A model generated the notes under the pieces. The model worked only from the letters and a program-made list of their open reading frames with translations. It searched no databases and was not told the DNA's origin. From Halanaerobium saccharolyticum (lineage in GTDB: Bacteria > Bacillota > Halanaerobiia > Halanaerobiales > Halanaerobiaceae), in contig NZ_QLME01000010.1 of assembly GCF_003259895.1 (NCBI RefSeq), positions 40,738-104,737 of the forward strand: DNA of 64,000 bases, in the 5' to 3' direction. A program made the position numbers and the translations under genes. This document shows positions 43,967-51,895 of the stretch, piece after piece. Numbering within the stretch: position 1 is the stretch's first letter; each line of letters opens with the position of its first letter.

Positions 43967-44025
43967 AGTTTACACCTCCTAAATACAAAAAATAATCTGA
44001 CAGCAAAAATAATAAGTTTAAATCT

Positions 44026-44112
44026 TTACCATCTACTGGATTCAGCTAATACAGAAATAGCTGTTCCAAATGTAATTAAAGCAGTTGTAATAGCAATATA
44101 AAGCTTTTTCAT
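44026..44112 (-). CDS. 28-residue hydrophobic peptide
   Basis: ATG 44112 to TAA 44026 encodes a peptide with a two-lysine start and a single hydrophobic stretch (LYIAITTALITFGTAISVLA), ending in ESSRW. GGGAG lies about 11 bases upstream. It resembles the leader half of AgrD-like autoinducer peptides or a lone signal/anchor peptide, but it has no Cys/Ser-ring tail typical of those and stops directly after Trp. It lies 59 bases before the HD-GYP gene on the same strand. No AgrB-like protein is next to it. Coding is supported by composition and ribosome site only. The rest of 43967-44402 holds the leader hairpins, the fumC terminator and AT-rich sequence. Confidence 0.5.
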   Translation of the reverse strand: MKKLYIAITTALITFGTAISVLAESSRW

Positions 44113-44120
44113 TAAGATTC

Positions 44121-44190
44121 AGCTCCCTTCGTTTTTGGTATTTCTAAGCTCATTTACGAAGGTAAGCTAGGCTCATTTTTTTAAGCTAGT
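44121..44190 (-). promoter_or_regulatory. structured leader that can hide the peptide's ribosome site
   Basis: CCTTCGT (44126-44132, plus strand) pairs with ACGAAGG (44156-44162), overlapping the GGGAG ribosome site of the 28-residue peptide. A second hairpin uses CTAGGCTCA (44167-44175) and TTAAGCTAG (44181-44189). AGCTTA/TGAGC elements repeat inside. I cannot match it to the c-di-GMP-I riboswitch consensus. Confidence 0.38.
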
Positions 44191-44341
44191 CTCTTTCTGC
44201 TGTCAGATTACTATTTAATATAATTCAATGTTTTTGACAAAAGTCCTCTTTTTTTGAGAAAAAAAGTACTATAAAACCTTAATTCATTAGTTTTGACGGT
44301 GATTTTTAGTATAATCTAACAATTACCAGAAAAAATAACAA

Positions 44342-44392
44342 AAATCGACAGGTACACGGTACTTGTAATTTTTTGACCGCTTCTGTCGATTT
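44342..44392 (-). terminator. fumC terminator containing a half copy of the GTACC-type repeat
   Basis: AAATCGACAG (44342-44351) and CTGTCGATTT (44383-44392) are exact complements; on the minus strand the stem ends in TTTTTGTT. The loop contains GGTACACGGTACTTGTAA, which resembles one arm of the palindrome at 13188-13213. Confidence 0.8.
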
Positions 44393-44402
44393 ATGCTAAA
44401 AG

Positions 44403-45797
44403 TTACTCTATATTTGGCTGAGTCATTTTTTTAGGATTTACATGTTTTTCAAATTCTTCGGCACTTAAATAGCCAAGATTAACTGCAGCTTTTTTGAGAC
44501 TGAGATCTTCTTTAAATGCTTTTTGAGCGATTTCTGCAGCTTTATCATATCCAATTACAGGATTGAGGGCAGTAACCAGCATTAAACACTGTTCCAGGTA
44601 GTTTTCTATCTGTTCTCTGTCTGGCTCAATCCCGCTCAAACAGCGCTGATTATAAGAACTAACTGCATCTCCCAGCAGTCTAATTGACTGCAGTATATTA
44701 TAGATAATCAGCGGTTTGCTTACATTAAGCTGAAAATTACCACTGCCTCCACCAATATTGACAGCTGTATCATTGGCCATCACCTGGGCTGCAGCCTGAA
44801 ATAGGGCTTCAGCCTGGGTTGGATTAACCTTGCCCGGCATAATCGAACTTCCCGGTTCATTTTTAGGAACTTTGAGTTCTCCAATTCCACAGCGAGGACC
44901 GGAAGCCAGCCAGCGGGTATCATTGGCCAGTTTCATTAAAAACGAGGCTGCTGTTTTCAATACTCCACTTAAATTAACAAAACTATCATGAGCTGCAATC
45001 CCTGCAGATTTATTAGCTGCAGCTCTAAAATCTTTATCTGTTTCTAAATTTATGTATTTAACTGCCAGCTTATCAAATCCAGCTTTGGTATTTAAACCGG
45101 TTCCTACAGCAGTTCCACCCAGAGGCAGCTTTTTTAAGTATTTGAGACTGTCTTTAAGCATCCCAATTATATCCTCCAGCTGAGCTGCAAAAGCTGCAAA
45201 TTCCTGTCCCAGAGTAATTGGAGTGGCATCCATCAAATGAGTTCTTCCAACCTTGACAAGCTCTTTATGTGCTTCTGCTTTCTCAGCTAATTCACTCTTT
45301 AAATCAGCAAAAATCGGCAGCAGAAAATCTTCCACCTTAGTCACAGCTGCCAGTGCCATTGCAGTTGGAAATGTATCATTTGAGGATTGAGACATATTAA
45401 CATCATCGTTGGGATGGACTGGTTTTTTGCTTCCTAATTCTTCTCCTGCCAGCTGCGAAATTCTATTTGCCAGCACTTCATTTACATTCATATTTGTCTG
45501 AGTTCCAGAACCAGTCTGCCAGAGAGAAATAGGAAAATGCTGATCAAGCTCTCCTGCAATTAATTCTTCAGCTGCTCTTAATATATAATCTCTTCTAGCC
45601 CTGCTAATTAATCCCTGTTCATGATTTGCCAGCACAGCCGCTTTTTTGACAATTCCATAAGCTCTAATTATTGCAACCGGCATTTTCTCTTCTCCGATCG
45701 AAAAATTTTCCACAGCCCTTGCAGTCTGCGCACCATAAAGTTTGTCAGCAGGCACCTTCACTTCCCCAAGGCTGTCTTCTTCTAAACGATAATCCAT
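44403..45797 (-). CDS. fumC: class II fumarate hydratase
   Basis: Interconverts fumarate and malate. 464 residues with SLWQTGSGTQTNMNVNEV (91-108), the B-site/active histidine in GRTHLMDATPI (185-195), and the flexible loop GSSIMPGKVNPTQAE with the catalytic serine near 318. KVNPTQ and GSGTQTN indicate fumarase; aspartase would have KVNPVIPE. Iron-independent. Monocistronic between the peptide/HD-GYP region and the activase operon. In a fermenter it may act in reductive succinate formation or in recycling fumarate from ArgH and purine synthesis (inference). Confidence 0.95.
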   Translation of the reverse strand: MDYRLEEDSLGEVKVPADKLYGAQTARAVENFSIGEEKMPVAIIRAYGIVKKAAVLANHEQGLISRARRDYILRAAEELIAGELDQHFPISLWQTGSGTQTNMNVNEVLANRISQLAGEELGSKKPVHPNDDVNMSQSSNDTFPTAMALAAVTKVEDFLLPIFADLKSELAEKAEAHKELVKVGRTHLMDATPITLGQEFAAFAAQLEDIIGMLKDSLKYLKKLPLGGTAVGTGLNTKAGFDKLAVKYINLETDKDFRAAANKSAGIAAHDSFVNLSGVLKTAASFLMKLANDTRWLASGPRCGIGELKVPKNEPGSSIMPGKVNPTQAEALFQAAAQVMANDTAVNIGGGSGNFQLNVSKPLIIYNILQSIRLLGDAVSSYNQRCLSGIEPDREQIENYLEQCLMLVTALNPVIGYDKAAEIAQKAFKEDLSLKKAAVNLGYLSAEEFEKHVNPKKMTQPNIE

Positions 45798-45871
45798 CTG
45801 ACACCTCCAATAAATAAAATGTTTTAAGACTATAAATTCAAATTACTCTCAATAAAATATAAATTTAAAAG

Positions 45872-47077
45872 TTATACATAAACACTATCTTCTTTTTCGT
45901 CGGAATCGGAATCTTCCAGCTCTTCTTCCTTTTCTTCCAGCTCTTCCAGTTCCCTCATTACCTGTTGTTCTTTTTCTGGATCTATTTTGTAGAGATCAAC
46001 TTCCAACTCTTCGGCTTTTTTATTAAAATCTTCATTTGGTGCTGCTGAAGTTTTGGCAGCCATATTTTCTTCCTTTTCTGAGCTGCTTTCAGCAGGAACA
46101 GCACTATCTCCAATTAGAGAAGCCGTCCACTTGCCGCATCTGTCACCGGTAATAGCTATTATTTTACCATCAGCTATAACTTTAATTACCTCACAGTTGT
46201 TGGCACAGTCCTCACACTCAAAACTTGTTGTTTCAAACTCCTGTTTTGTTAGATCAAAACCTCTAAAACTGCTTTCCTGACCGCTTCTTTTAACATCTCT
46301 TTTGGCCAGCATGGCAATTCCAATTGCTCCCATCACACCATGATGTTCAGGTACGATTACTTCCGCTCCAATTTCTTCTTCAAAGGCAGCTTTAATCCCG
46401 ATATTAGCTGCCACCCCACCCTGGAAAATATATTCTCCTTTTAAGACCCGATTCCGAACCAGGTTATTCATGTAATTTCTGACCAGTGCTTCTGAGAGAC
46501 CATTGATGATTTCAGGTTTAGTAAATCCATACTGCTGTTTAGAAATCATATCAGATTCCGCAAAAACCGTACAGCGGCCTGCTATTCTGACATCCCGATC
46601 AGCTTCTAAGGCCAGTTCTCCAAATTCTTCAATTGGTACTCCCAGTCTTTCTGCCTGGTGATCCAGAAAAGAACCTGTACCTGCTGCACAGACAGTGTTC
46701 ATCGCAAAGTCAACAGCAATTCCATCCTCGACGATAATCAGTTTAGAGTCCTGACCCCCGATTTCAAAAATCGTACCAGCTTCAGGATGATAGTAGGTTG
46801 AGGCCCGGGCATGAGCGGTAATCTCATTTTTAACTGTATCCGCCCCCAGCACATAGGCAATTAACTGGCGGCCGCTTCCGGTAACACCAACTCCACTAAT
46901 CTTATAATCATCAAGCTCAATTTCTTCTTTAAATTTAGTTAAACCTTCTTTAACCAGCTCTATGGGATTACCTGAGTTGCGTGTATAAAGTTTAAAAATA
47001 AGTTCGTTTTCTTCATCAATAGCAACAATATTTATACTAACTGATCCTATATCTACACCCAGATAAAGATTATTCAT
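45872..47077 (-). CDS. acyl-CoA dehydratase activase-like ATPase (BadF/BcrA family)
   Basis: A 401-residue ASKHA-fold ATPase. The N-terminal phosphate loop is GVDIGSVSINIVAID (8-22). The activase [4Fe-4S] ligands sit in NTVCAAGTGSFLDHQ and GRCTVFAESDM. EIGGQDSK near 105 and GGVAANIG near 210 complete the family pattern. An additional cysteine cluster, CEDCANNC, lies near 300, and the last 70 residues are a Glu/Asp-rich tail. It follows two dehydratase-like subunits with 0-1 base gaps. In related enzymes the activase fires one electron into a 2-hydroxyacyl-CoA dehydratase. Whether this set dehydrates a CoA ester or does another low-potential reduction is open. Confidence 0.9.
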   Translation of the reverse strand: MNNLYLGVDIGSVSINIVAIDEENELIFKLYTRNSGNPIELVKEGLTKFKEEIELDDYKISGVGVTGSGRQLIAYVLGADTVKNEITAHARASTYYHPEAGTIFEIGGQDSKLIIVEDGIAVDFAMNTVCAAGTGSFLDHQAERLGVPIEEFGELALEADRDVRIAGRCTVFAESDMISKQQYGFTKPEIINGLSEALVRNYMNNLVRNRVLKGEYIFQGGVAANIGIKAAFEEEIGAEVIVPEHHGVMGAIGIAMLAKRDVKRSGQESSFRGFDLTKQEFETTSFECEDCANNCEVIKVIADGKIIAITGDRCGKWTASLIGDSAVPAESSSEKEENMAAKTSAAPNEDFNKKAEELEVDLYKIDPEKEQQVMRELEELEEKEEELEDSDSDEKEDSVYV

Positions 47078-48160
47078 CTACATGACCTCCCTGTATTTTT
47101 TTTCTCTGATCATATCCAAAAATGCTTCCACTCTGGTCAGTACATTTGCATCAGCAGTCTGCTCATCTATAGTAATACTTAAAACAGGTATCTCATATTT
47201 TTCAGATAAATCATCCATTACACTCTGCGAAACAAGTTCTGGTAAACAGCCAAATGGTTTAAGATGAATTATCCCATCAAAACCTTTTTGCTTAAAATCA
47301 ATAGCATGTCCAATATTTCCCTGAGCATGGCCGCCAATTTCAATTTCAATAAATTCCTCTCCCTTTTTCTCAATCTCTTCCAGATCTTTTCCGATAAAAG
47401 GAAAGGCATTTTCTCTAATCCAATCAGCCAGATACTGAGAGCGTTCAACTTCAAAACCAAATTGATTTACCTTTTCTTCAACCTGATTATTGATAGACTT
47501 CTCCAGCACAACATATATCTCGCCAATGATCCCTATTTTAAGGCGCTCATTTTCAGCTGGAATGGAACCTTCAAATTCTGACAGTTTATTTAAATATTTA
47601 TTTTTGATTTCCTTAACCTCTGCAGTGGTTTGAATTTGATGAAATTCTTCTTGAGCCTTAATCCAGATTCTATTGATTGTTCCCTGATCATTATAAGCTC
47701 TTAAGATTTCTATCTTTTTCTCAATCTGATCCATTGCTCTTGTAAGTTCATAAACAGTCTTGATTACTTTAGCTACTTTTAACCAGGAGCTGTCTCCTTT
47801 TAATCTTTTTACTATCTCATAAAAATATTTATAATCATCGCGAGGAGAATCAATAACAATAATCTCTACATCATAGCCTAAATCCTGAAGAATCTTTTTA
47901 TGAACCTCACCGTAATACCCTGCCCGGCAGGGTCCATGACCACCACTTGTAACTAAAGCATCTAAATTCTTATCCATCAATTTTAAGTAGATACCGGTAA
48001 TCACTTTAAAAGGAAAACAGGCAAATTCGGGGCTGTATTTTACCCCCAGATCAATGATTTCTTTATTAGGTTTAGGTGGCATTACTACATCATGTCCCAG
48101 CAGTTCAAATAATTTGGCATATACAATTGTTGGTCCCATATAAGGAAAAGATAGTCTCAT
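47078..48160 (-). CDS. 2-hydroxyacyl-CoA dehydratase-like subunit (COG3581 type)
   Basis: A 360-residue protein of the CoA-enzyme activase/dehydratase family. It opens with RLSFPYMGPTIVYAKLFELLGHDVVMPP, followed by FACFPFKVITG, GGHGPCRAGYYGEVH and a C-terminal HLKPFGCLPELV with the motif ITIDEQTADANVLTRVEAFLDM. The spaced cysteines (CFPF, GPC, FGC) are probable Fe-S ligands. It is followed immediately by the activase. In many Firmicutes these parts are fused with the activase into one protein of about 1,400 residues; here they are separate. Substrate unknown. Confidence 0.85.
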   Translation of the reverse strand: MRLSFPYMGPTIVYAKLFELLGHDVVMPPKPNKEIIDLGVKYSPEFACFPFKVITGIYLKLMDKNLDALVTSGGHGPCRAGYYGEVHKKILQDLGYDVEIIVIDSPRDDYKYFYEIVKRLKGDSSWLKVAKVIKTVYELTRAMDQIEKKIEILRAYNDQGTINRIWIKAQEEFHQIQTTAEVKEIKNKYLNKLSEFEGSIPAENERLKIGIIGEIYVVLEKSINNQVEEKVNQFGFEVERSQYLADWIRENAFPFIGKDLEEIEKKGEEFIEIEIGGHAQGNIGHAIDFKQKGFDGIIHLKPFGCLPELVSQSVMDDLSEKYEIPVLSITIDEQTADANVLTRVEAFLDMIREKKYREVM

Positions 48161-48161
48161 C

Positions 48162-49208
48162 TTAGTTATTCTCCTTTTTTAACCGCAGCAGATCGATAAA
48201 GGCTTCAATTCTGGTTATAATATGGCTTTCTCCTGTTTGTTCATCAATTCTTAAGGTCATAAAGGCCTTATCATATTCTTTGGCATCAATTTCTAAAATC
48301 TGACCCAGCATTGAATCAGGACCACAGCCAAAAGCAGTTAAATGAATCACTCCATCTATCTGATCATTTTTTAAATAATGTTCTGCTGCCCCATAAAGTT
48401 TATTTGTAAACTCCCAGAACATAGGCTTACGCAGCTTAGATAACTCTTTTTCTATAATTTCTGCTGCTACCATCGAAAATGTGTGGATTCTAACCCCCAT
48501 TTCCTTTAGCTTATTAAGAATATCCATATTTAGATACTGATCAGAAACATTATATCCATAACCAATAACAGCAATGTCAACAACTTCTTCATTTCCAGGT
48601 GTTACTATCTCTTTTCTCTGGCTTTGAGGTATTTTTTTCTCATTTTCAAATTTAGAAATTAATTTTTCCAGCCCTTCTAGATCTTCAAGCCTGGAAAAAT
48701 CATTGATTAAATACCCCTGATAAAGCAAATTTCTATACCGCTGCCAGAAATTAGAAGCCTTTGTTAAAGCTTTTTTCATTTCTTTTTTCGGAATAGAAAA
48801 AATTTCTGCCAGCTGCTGATGATTGGAAATTTGTGCTATATCATCACTCTTTGAATCAATCTGATCAGCAATTATTTCCGCTTCCAGTCCTGGTAAAGAG
48901 TGTTTGATCATATCCGGTAGGCCAATAATTTTAGGACAGAAAACTACACCTTTCCGGATTGAGTGAAATCGCGGCAGAAAAATATAATCAACATCTTTTT
49001 GATCCAGATTTAAAACATGGCCAATTATAACTTTAATGGGGACACAAATTTCTGATAAAGACTTTTTTACTCCTTTATCCAGCAATTTTCGGGATGTATT
49101 ATCAGAAATAACAGGCTCTAGACTCAGTTCATCAAAAAGCTTGAGCCAGAAAGGAAAATAGTAATAATAGAGCAGAGCTCTGGGGATCCCAATCTTTGTT
49201 TTTTTCAT
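48162..49208 (-). CDS. 2-hydroxyacyl-CoA dehydratase-like subunit (DUF2229/COG3580 type)
   Basis: A 348-residue protein with the DUF2229-type opening KIGIPRALLYYYYFPFWLKLFDEL, then SEICVPIKVIIGH and GVVFCPKIIGLPD. Its C-terminal LTAFGCGPDSM and LRIDEQTGESHIITRIEAFIDLL mirror the same segment of the next gene. The two are therefore paralogous subunits with matching Cys positions. First gene of the three-gene operon; 83 bases downstream of an IclR regulator on the same strand. Probable heterodimeric Fe-S enzyme. No known CoA-transferase gene is adjacent. Confidence 0.85.
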   Translation of the reverse strand: MKKTKIGIPRALLYYYYFPFWLKLFDELSLEPVISDNTSRKLLDKGVKKSLSEICVPIKVIIGHVLNLDQKDVDYIFLPRFHSIRKGVVFCPKIIGLPDMIKHSLPGLEAEIIADQIDSKSDDIAQISNHQQLAEIFSIPKKEMKKALTKASNFWQRYRNLLYQGYLINDFSRLEDLEGLEKLISKFENEKKIPQSQRKEIVTPGNEEVVDIAVIGYGYNVSDQYLNMDILNKLKEMGVRIHTFSMVAAEIIEKELSKLRKPMFWEFTNKLYGAAEHYLKNDQIDGVIHLTAFGCGPDSMLGQILEIDAKEYDKAFMTLRIDEQTGESHIITRIEAFIDLLRLKKENN

Positions 49209-49291
49209 ATCTCAATGCCTCCAAAACTTATCAGAAAATTATTTTCAGTTTATAAATATTTTATAGTAAATTTATAAAAAATGCAAAAATT

Positions 49292-50068
49292 TTAGCTGCT
49301 GTGTCCCAGAGATCTGGACATTTTTTGAGAATATTCTACTACCAGCTCTGCCAGCTCATTCATTCTGGCCTCAGTCATTCTGGTCATCGGAGCAGAAATA
49401 CTGAAAGCAGCTACTACCTTACCCTGATGATTAAAAATTGGTCCGGCAATACAGCGAATATCTTCTTCCTGTTCCTCATCATCCACTGCATAACCCTGTT
49501 TTCTTACTTTTTCCAGGTGATCTAAAAGTTTATCGATTTCAGTTATCGTATTTTCAGTATTTTTTTCCATCCCCTTTTCTGCAAGAATTTCTTTGACCCG
49601 CTCTTCAGGCAGATGGGCCATAATTGCCTTACCCAGACTGGTTGAATGGGCGGGAACTCTTTTTCCAACCTGAGAGTACATGCGAATAGTGGCATTACTT
49701 TCTACTTTATCTAAATAAATAACCTCGCCTGAATCCAGAATACCAAGGTGAATAGTCTCTTCAGTTTTCTGCATTAATTCTTCTAAATAAGGACGGACCC
49801 TAACTCTGCTGTCAATATCATTTAAGACCTTTGAACTTAATTCAAAGAGCTTAATTCCGGCAATATATTTATGATTGTCCTCATTTTTTTCTAAAAAGCC
49901 TCGGAACTTCAGGGTATCAAGCAGCCGATAAACAGTGCTTTTATGAATCTCAAGTTCTCTGCTTATCTCGGTAACCCCCATCCCATTTTCTCTATCTACT
50001 ATTAATTCTAAAATATCAAGAGCTCTATCTAAAGATTTTATTAACTGATTTGGTTTTTTAGAAGCCAT
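49292..50068 (-). CDS. IclR-family transcriptional regulator
   Basis: A 258-residue regulator with an N-terminal winged helix (about 8-68: SLDRALDILELI, VTEISRELEIHKSTVYRLLDTL). The IclR effector domain follows (about 80-250), with GKRVPAHSTSLGKAIMAHL and a C-terminal GPIFNHQGKVVAAFSISAP. IclR proteins bind small organic acids and usually control adjacent catabolic genes. The neighbouring operon of dehydratase-like genes directly downstream on the same strand is the obvious target candidate, though no operator is evident to me. Confidence 0.93.
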   Translation of the reverse strand: MASKKPNQLIKSLDRALDILELIVDRENGMGVTEISRELEIHKSTVYRLLDTLKFRGFLEKNEDNHKYIAGIKLFELSSKVLNDIDSRVRVRPYLEELMQKTEETIHLGILDSGEVIYLDKVESNATIRMYSQVGKRVPAHSTSLGKAIMAHLPEERVKEILAEKGMEKNTENTITEIDKLLDHLEKVRKQGYAVDDEEQEEDIRCIAGPIFNHQGKVVAAFSISAPMTRMTEARMNELAELVVEYSQKMSRSLGHSS

Positions 50069-50102
50069 TATTCAGTCCTTTCTTTTCTTAAAATAATTAA
50101 TT

Positions 50103-50741
50103 TTATTTTTTGAAAAATTTTCTGTTTTTCTCTAAAACTTCACTTAAATATCTCTGAAAACGCGAAGGCCTTTTGTTTTTAATATAAAAATAACCGATAG
50201 TTGAGGTAATAAAAGCGCCAATACAGTCTTCCATCAGGTCAAACATTGTATCTACCAGCCCTGATTTCTGCATATTCAGTCCAAAAATTGTATCCATCCA
50301 GAACTCAAAAATTTCCCAGAAAACTCCAATAGTTACCGCAAATGAAAATGCAAATACTGCTACAAAAATTGGACTTAAAACTACATCAATATTCTCATTT
50401 TTATTTAAAACATAAACCATTATAAATCCAATAAAACCCATACCCATTCCATAAATTAGATGCAGCATACTGTCCCACCACCAAAAACGATAGTAGAACT
50501 CCTGCTGTTCACCAAGATACATGGAAGCAAAAATGAAAACAATTATTATAAACTGCAGTCCATTTGGAATGTGCAGATAATTTTTATCGGTCAAATAGGC
50601 AGGTAAATAGATTAATATAATAGCCAGCACTGAAGTAAAAAGGTTAAGCCAGTTTTCTGCCAAAAAGTTACCGACAACAGCTGCCAGCAGCAGAATTAGA
50701 AAAAATCGCGTAATATAAAGCTGTAATTTTTCCTGGTCCAT
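50103..50741 (-). CDS. integral membrane protein, DUF2238/YjdF-like
   Basis: A 212-residue protein with about six hydrophobic helices. FYYRFWWWDSMLHLIYGMGMGFIGF (about 83-107) and GVFWEIFEFWMDTIFG...DTMFDLMEDCIGAFI (about 140-178) carry conserved Asp, His and Glu within or near the membrane, a pattern of the DUF2238/YjdF group. The basic C-terminus (KNRKFFKK) faces the cytoplasm by the positive-inside rule. The function of the group is unknown. It lies between manA and the IclR gene, all on the minus strand with short gaps. Confidence 0.75.
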   Translation of the reverse strand: MDQEKLQLYITRFFLILLLAAVVGNFLAENWLNLFTSVLAIILIYLPAYLTDKNYLHIPNGLQFIIIVFIFASMYLGEQQEFYYRFWWWDSMLHLIYGMGMGFIGFIMVYVLNKNENIDVVLSPIFVAVFAFSFAVTIGVFWEIFEFWMDTIFGLNMQKSGLVDTMFDLMEDCIGAFITSTIGYFYIKNKRPSRFQRYLSEVLEKNRKFFKK

Positions 50742-50777
50742 AATAAATCCTTTCCAAATAATACTTCCTTATTTTGT

Positions 50778-51755
50778 TTATTCAATTACAGATAAGATTT
50801 GCTCCCTATTTTCTTCTAAATCGGGAACATAGCTTTTCATTAATTTTAAATCCCCTTTAATTTTAAACTCTTCCGAATAAGCAGGAATTAAGACACTTTC
50901 AGTTTCATTTAATTCAATTTCCTGATCATCCCAGCTTATTTTTCCTGAGCCTTCGACAACTGTTAAAATATAAAATCTCTCCTGATCTCCCTTAGCCTGA
51001 TAACTTTCCTTTATCTTAATAATATCAAGTGCAAATTTATCATTCAAACAGTAATAGCTGTAATTATAATCCTCCTGACAAACTCTAAGTCCTTTTCTCT
51101 TTTCTGAGTCCAGTTTAAAATCAATAACATCCAGGGCTTTTGATAAATGAAGTTCTCTACCACGGCCGTAATCATAAACTCTGTAGGTTGTATCACTGCT
51201 CTGCTGTATTTCTGCAAGCATAATTCCAGGTCCAATAGCATGGAGCAGCCCGGCTTTGATAAAAAAGACATCTCCTTTTTCCACCCTGACCTTTTTAACA
51301 AACTGATTAATTTCATCATTTTTAACTGCTTTTTTAAATTCGCTTTCTGTACAGTCCTCAGTTCCAATAATTAAATATGCATCTTCATCTGCGTCAATCA
51401 CATACCAGGCTTCTGTTTTACCGGCCTCACCGGGATATTTTGCTGCATATTGATCATCTGGATGAACCTGAATCGATAACTGAGACTGAGCATCAATTAT
51501 TTTTAAAAGCAGTGGAAATTGATCTGCTTCAATATCTTTACCCAGAATCTGCTGGGGATACATCTCTGTCAATTCTTTCAGACTTTTACCAGCCAGTTTT
51601 CCGTTTTGGGCAATACTCATTCCGGACTCCTGGGCTGAAACATCCCAGCTTTCTCCAATCGGGCCCTCAGGCAGATCATCGCGAAATTTTTCGAATTTGC
51701 GCCCTCCCCAAATTTTTTCTACATATTTATGATCAAATTTTAGTGGATAAAACAT
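50778..51755 (-). CDS. manA: mannose-6-phosphate isomerase, class I
   Basis: Zinc enzyme interconverting mannose 6-phosphate and fructose 6-phosphate. 325 residues: GGRKFEKF (17-24), zinc ligands in SIQVHPDD (Gln96, His98) and KTEAWYV (Glu115), and a His in GLLHAIGPG near 173, followed by EIQQSSDTTYRVYDYGR. This is the Firmicute short type of about 320 residues. It supplies fructose 6-phosphate, also the acceptor of sucrose-phosphate synthase, but is not linked to that operon. The start has TAGGAGGAAT at normal distance. Confidence 0.94.
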   Translation of the reverse strand: MFYPLKFDHKYVEKIWGGRKFEKFRDDLPEGPIGESWDVSAQESGMSIAQNGKLAGKSLKELTEMYPQQILGKDIEADQFPLLLKIIDAQSQLSIQVHPDDQYAAKYPGEAGKTEAWYVIDADEDAYLIIGTEDCTESEFKKAVKNDEINQFVKKVRVEKGDVFFIKAGLLHAIGPGIMLAEIQQSSDTTYRVYDYGRGRELHLSKALDVIDFKLDSEKRKGLRVCQEDYNYSYYCLNDKFALDIIKIKESYQAKGDQERFYILTVVEGSGKISWDDQEIELNETESVLIPAYSEEFKIKGDLKLMKSYVPDLEENREQILSVIE

Positions 51756-51895
51756 CTTATTCCTCCTATATATTTAGCTAAATTTTAGCATTTAATTATT
51801 AAAATTTGCTTAAATTAGTTCAATTTATTATTGCAATTTAAGCATTTAATTTAAGACTTTATAACTTCTTTTTGTTCAGCCTAATTTAAAGCCAA

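Noticed and set aside
44200..44340. c-di-GMP-I riboswitch before the HD-GYP gene
   Set aside because: I looked for the conserved GCAAA / GAAA-tetraloop / ACGCAAAGC pattern and did not find it; only unassigned hairpins are present at 44121-44190.
44403..45797. fumC gene as aspartate ammonia-lyase
   Set aside because: KVNPTQ in the flexible loop and GSGTQTN near residue 96 are fumarase-type; aspartases carry KVNPVIPE.
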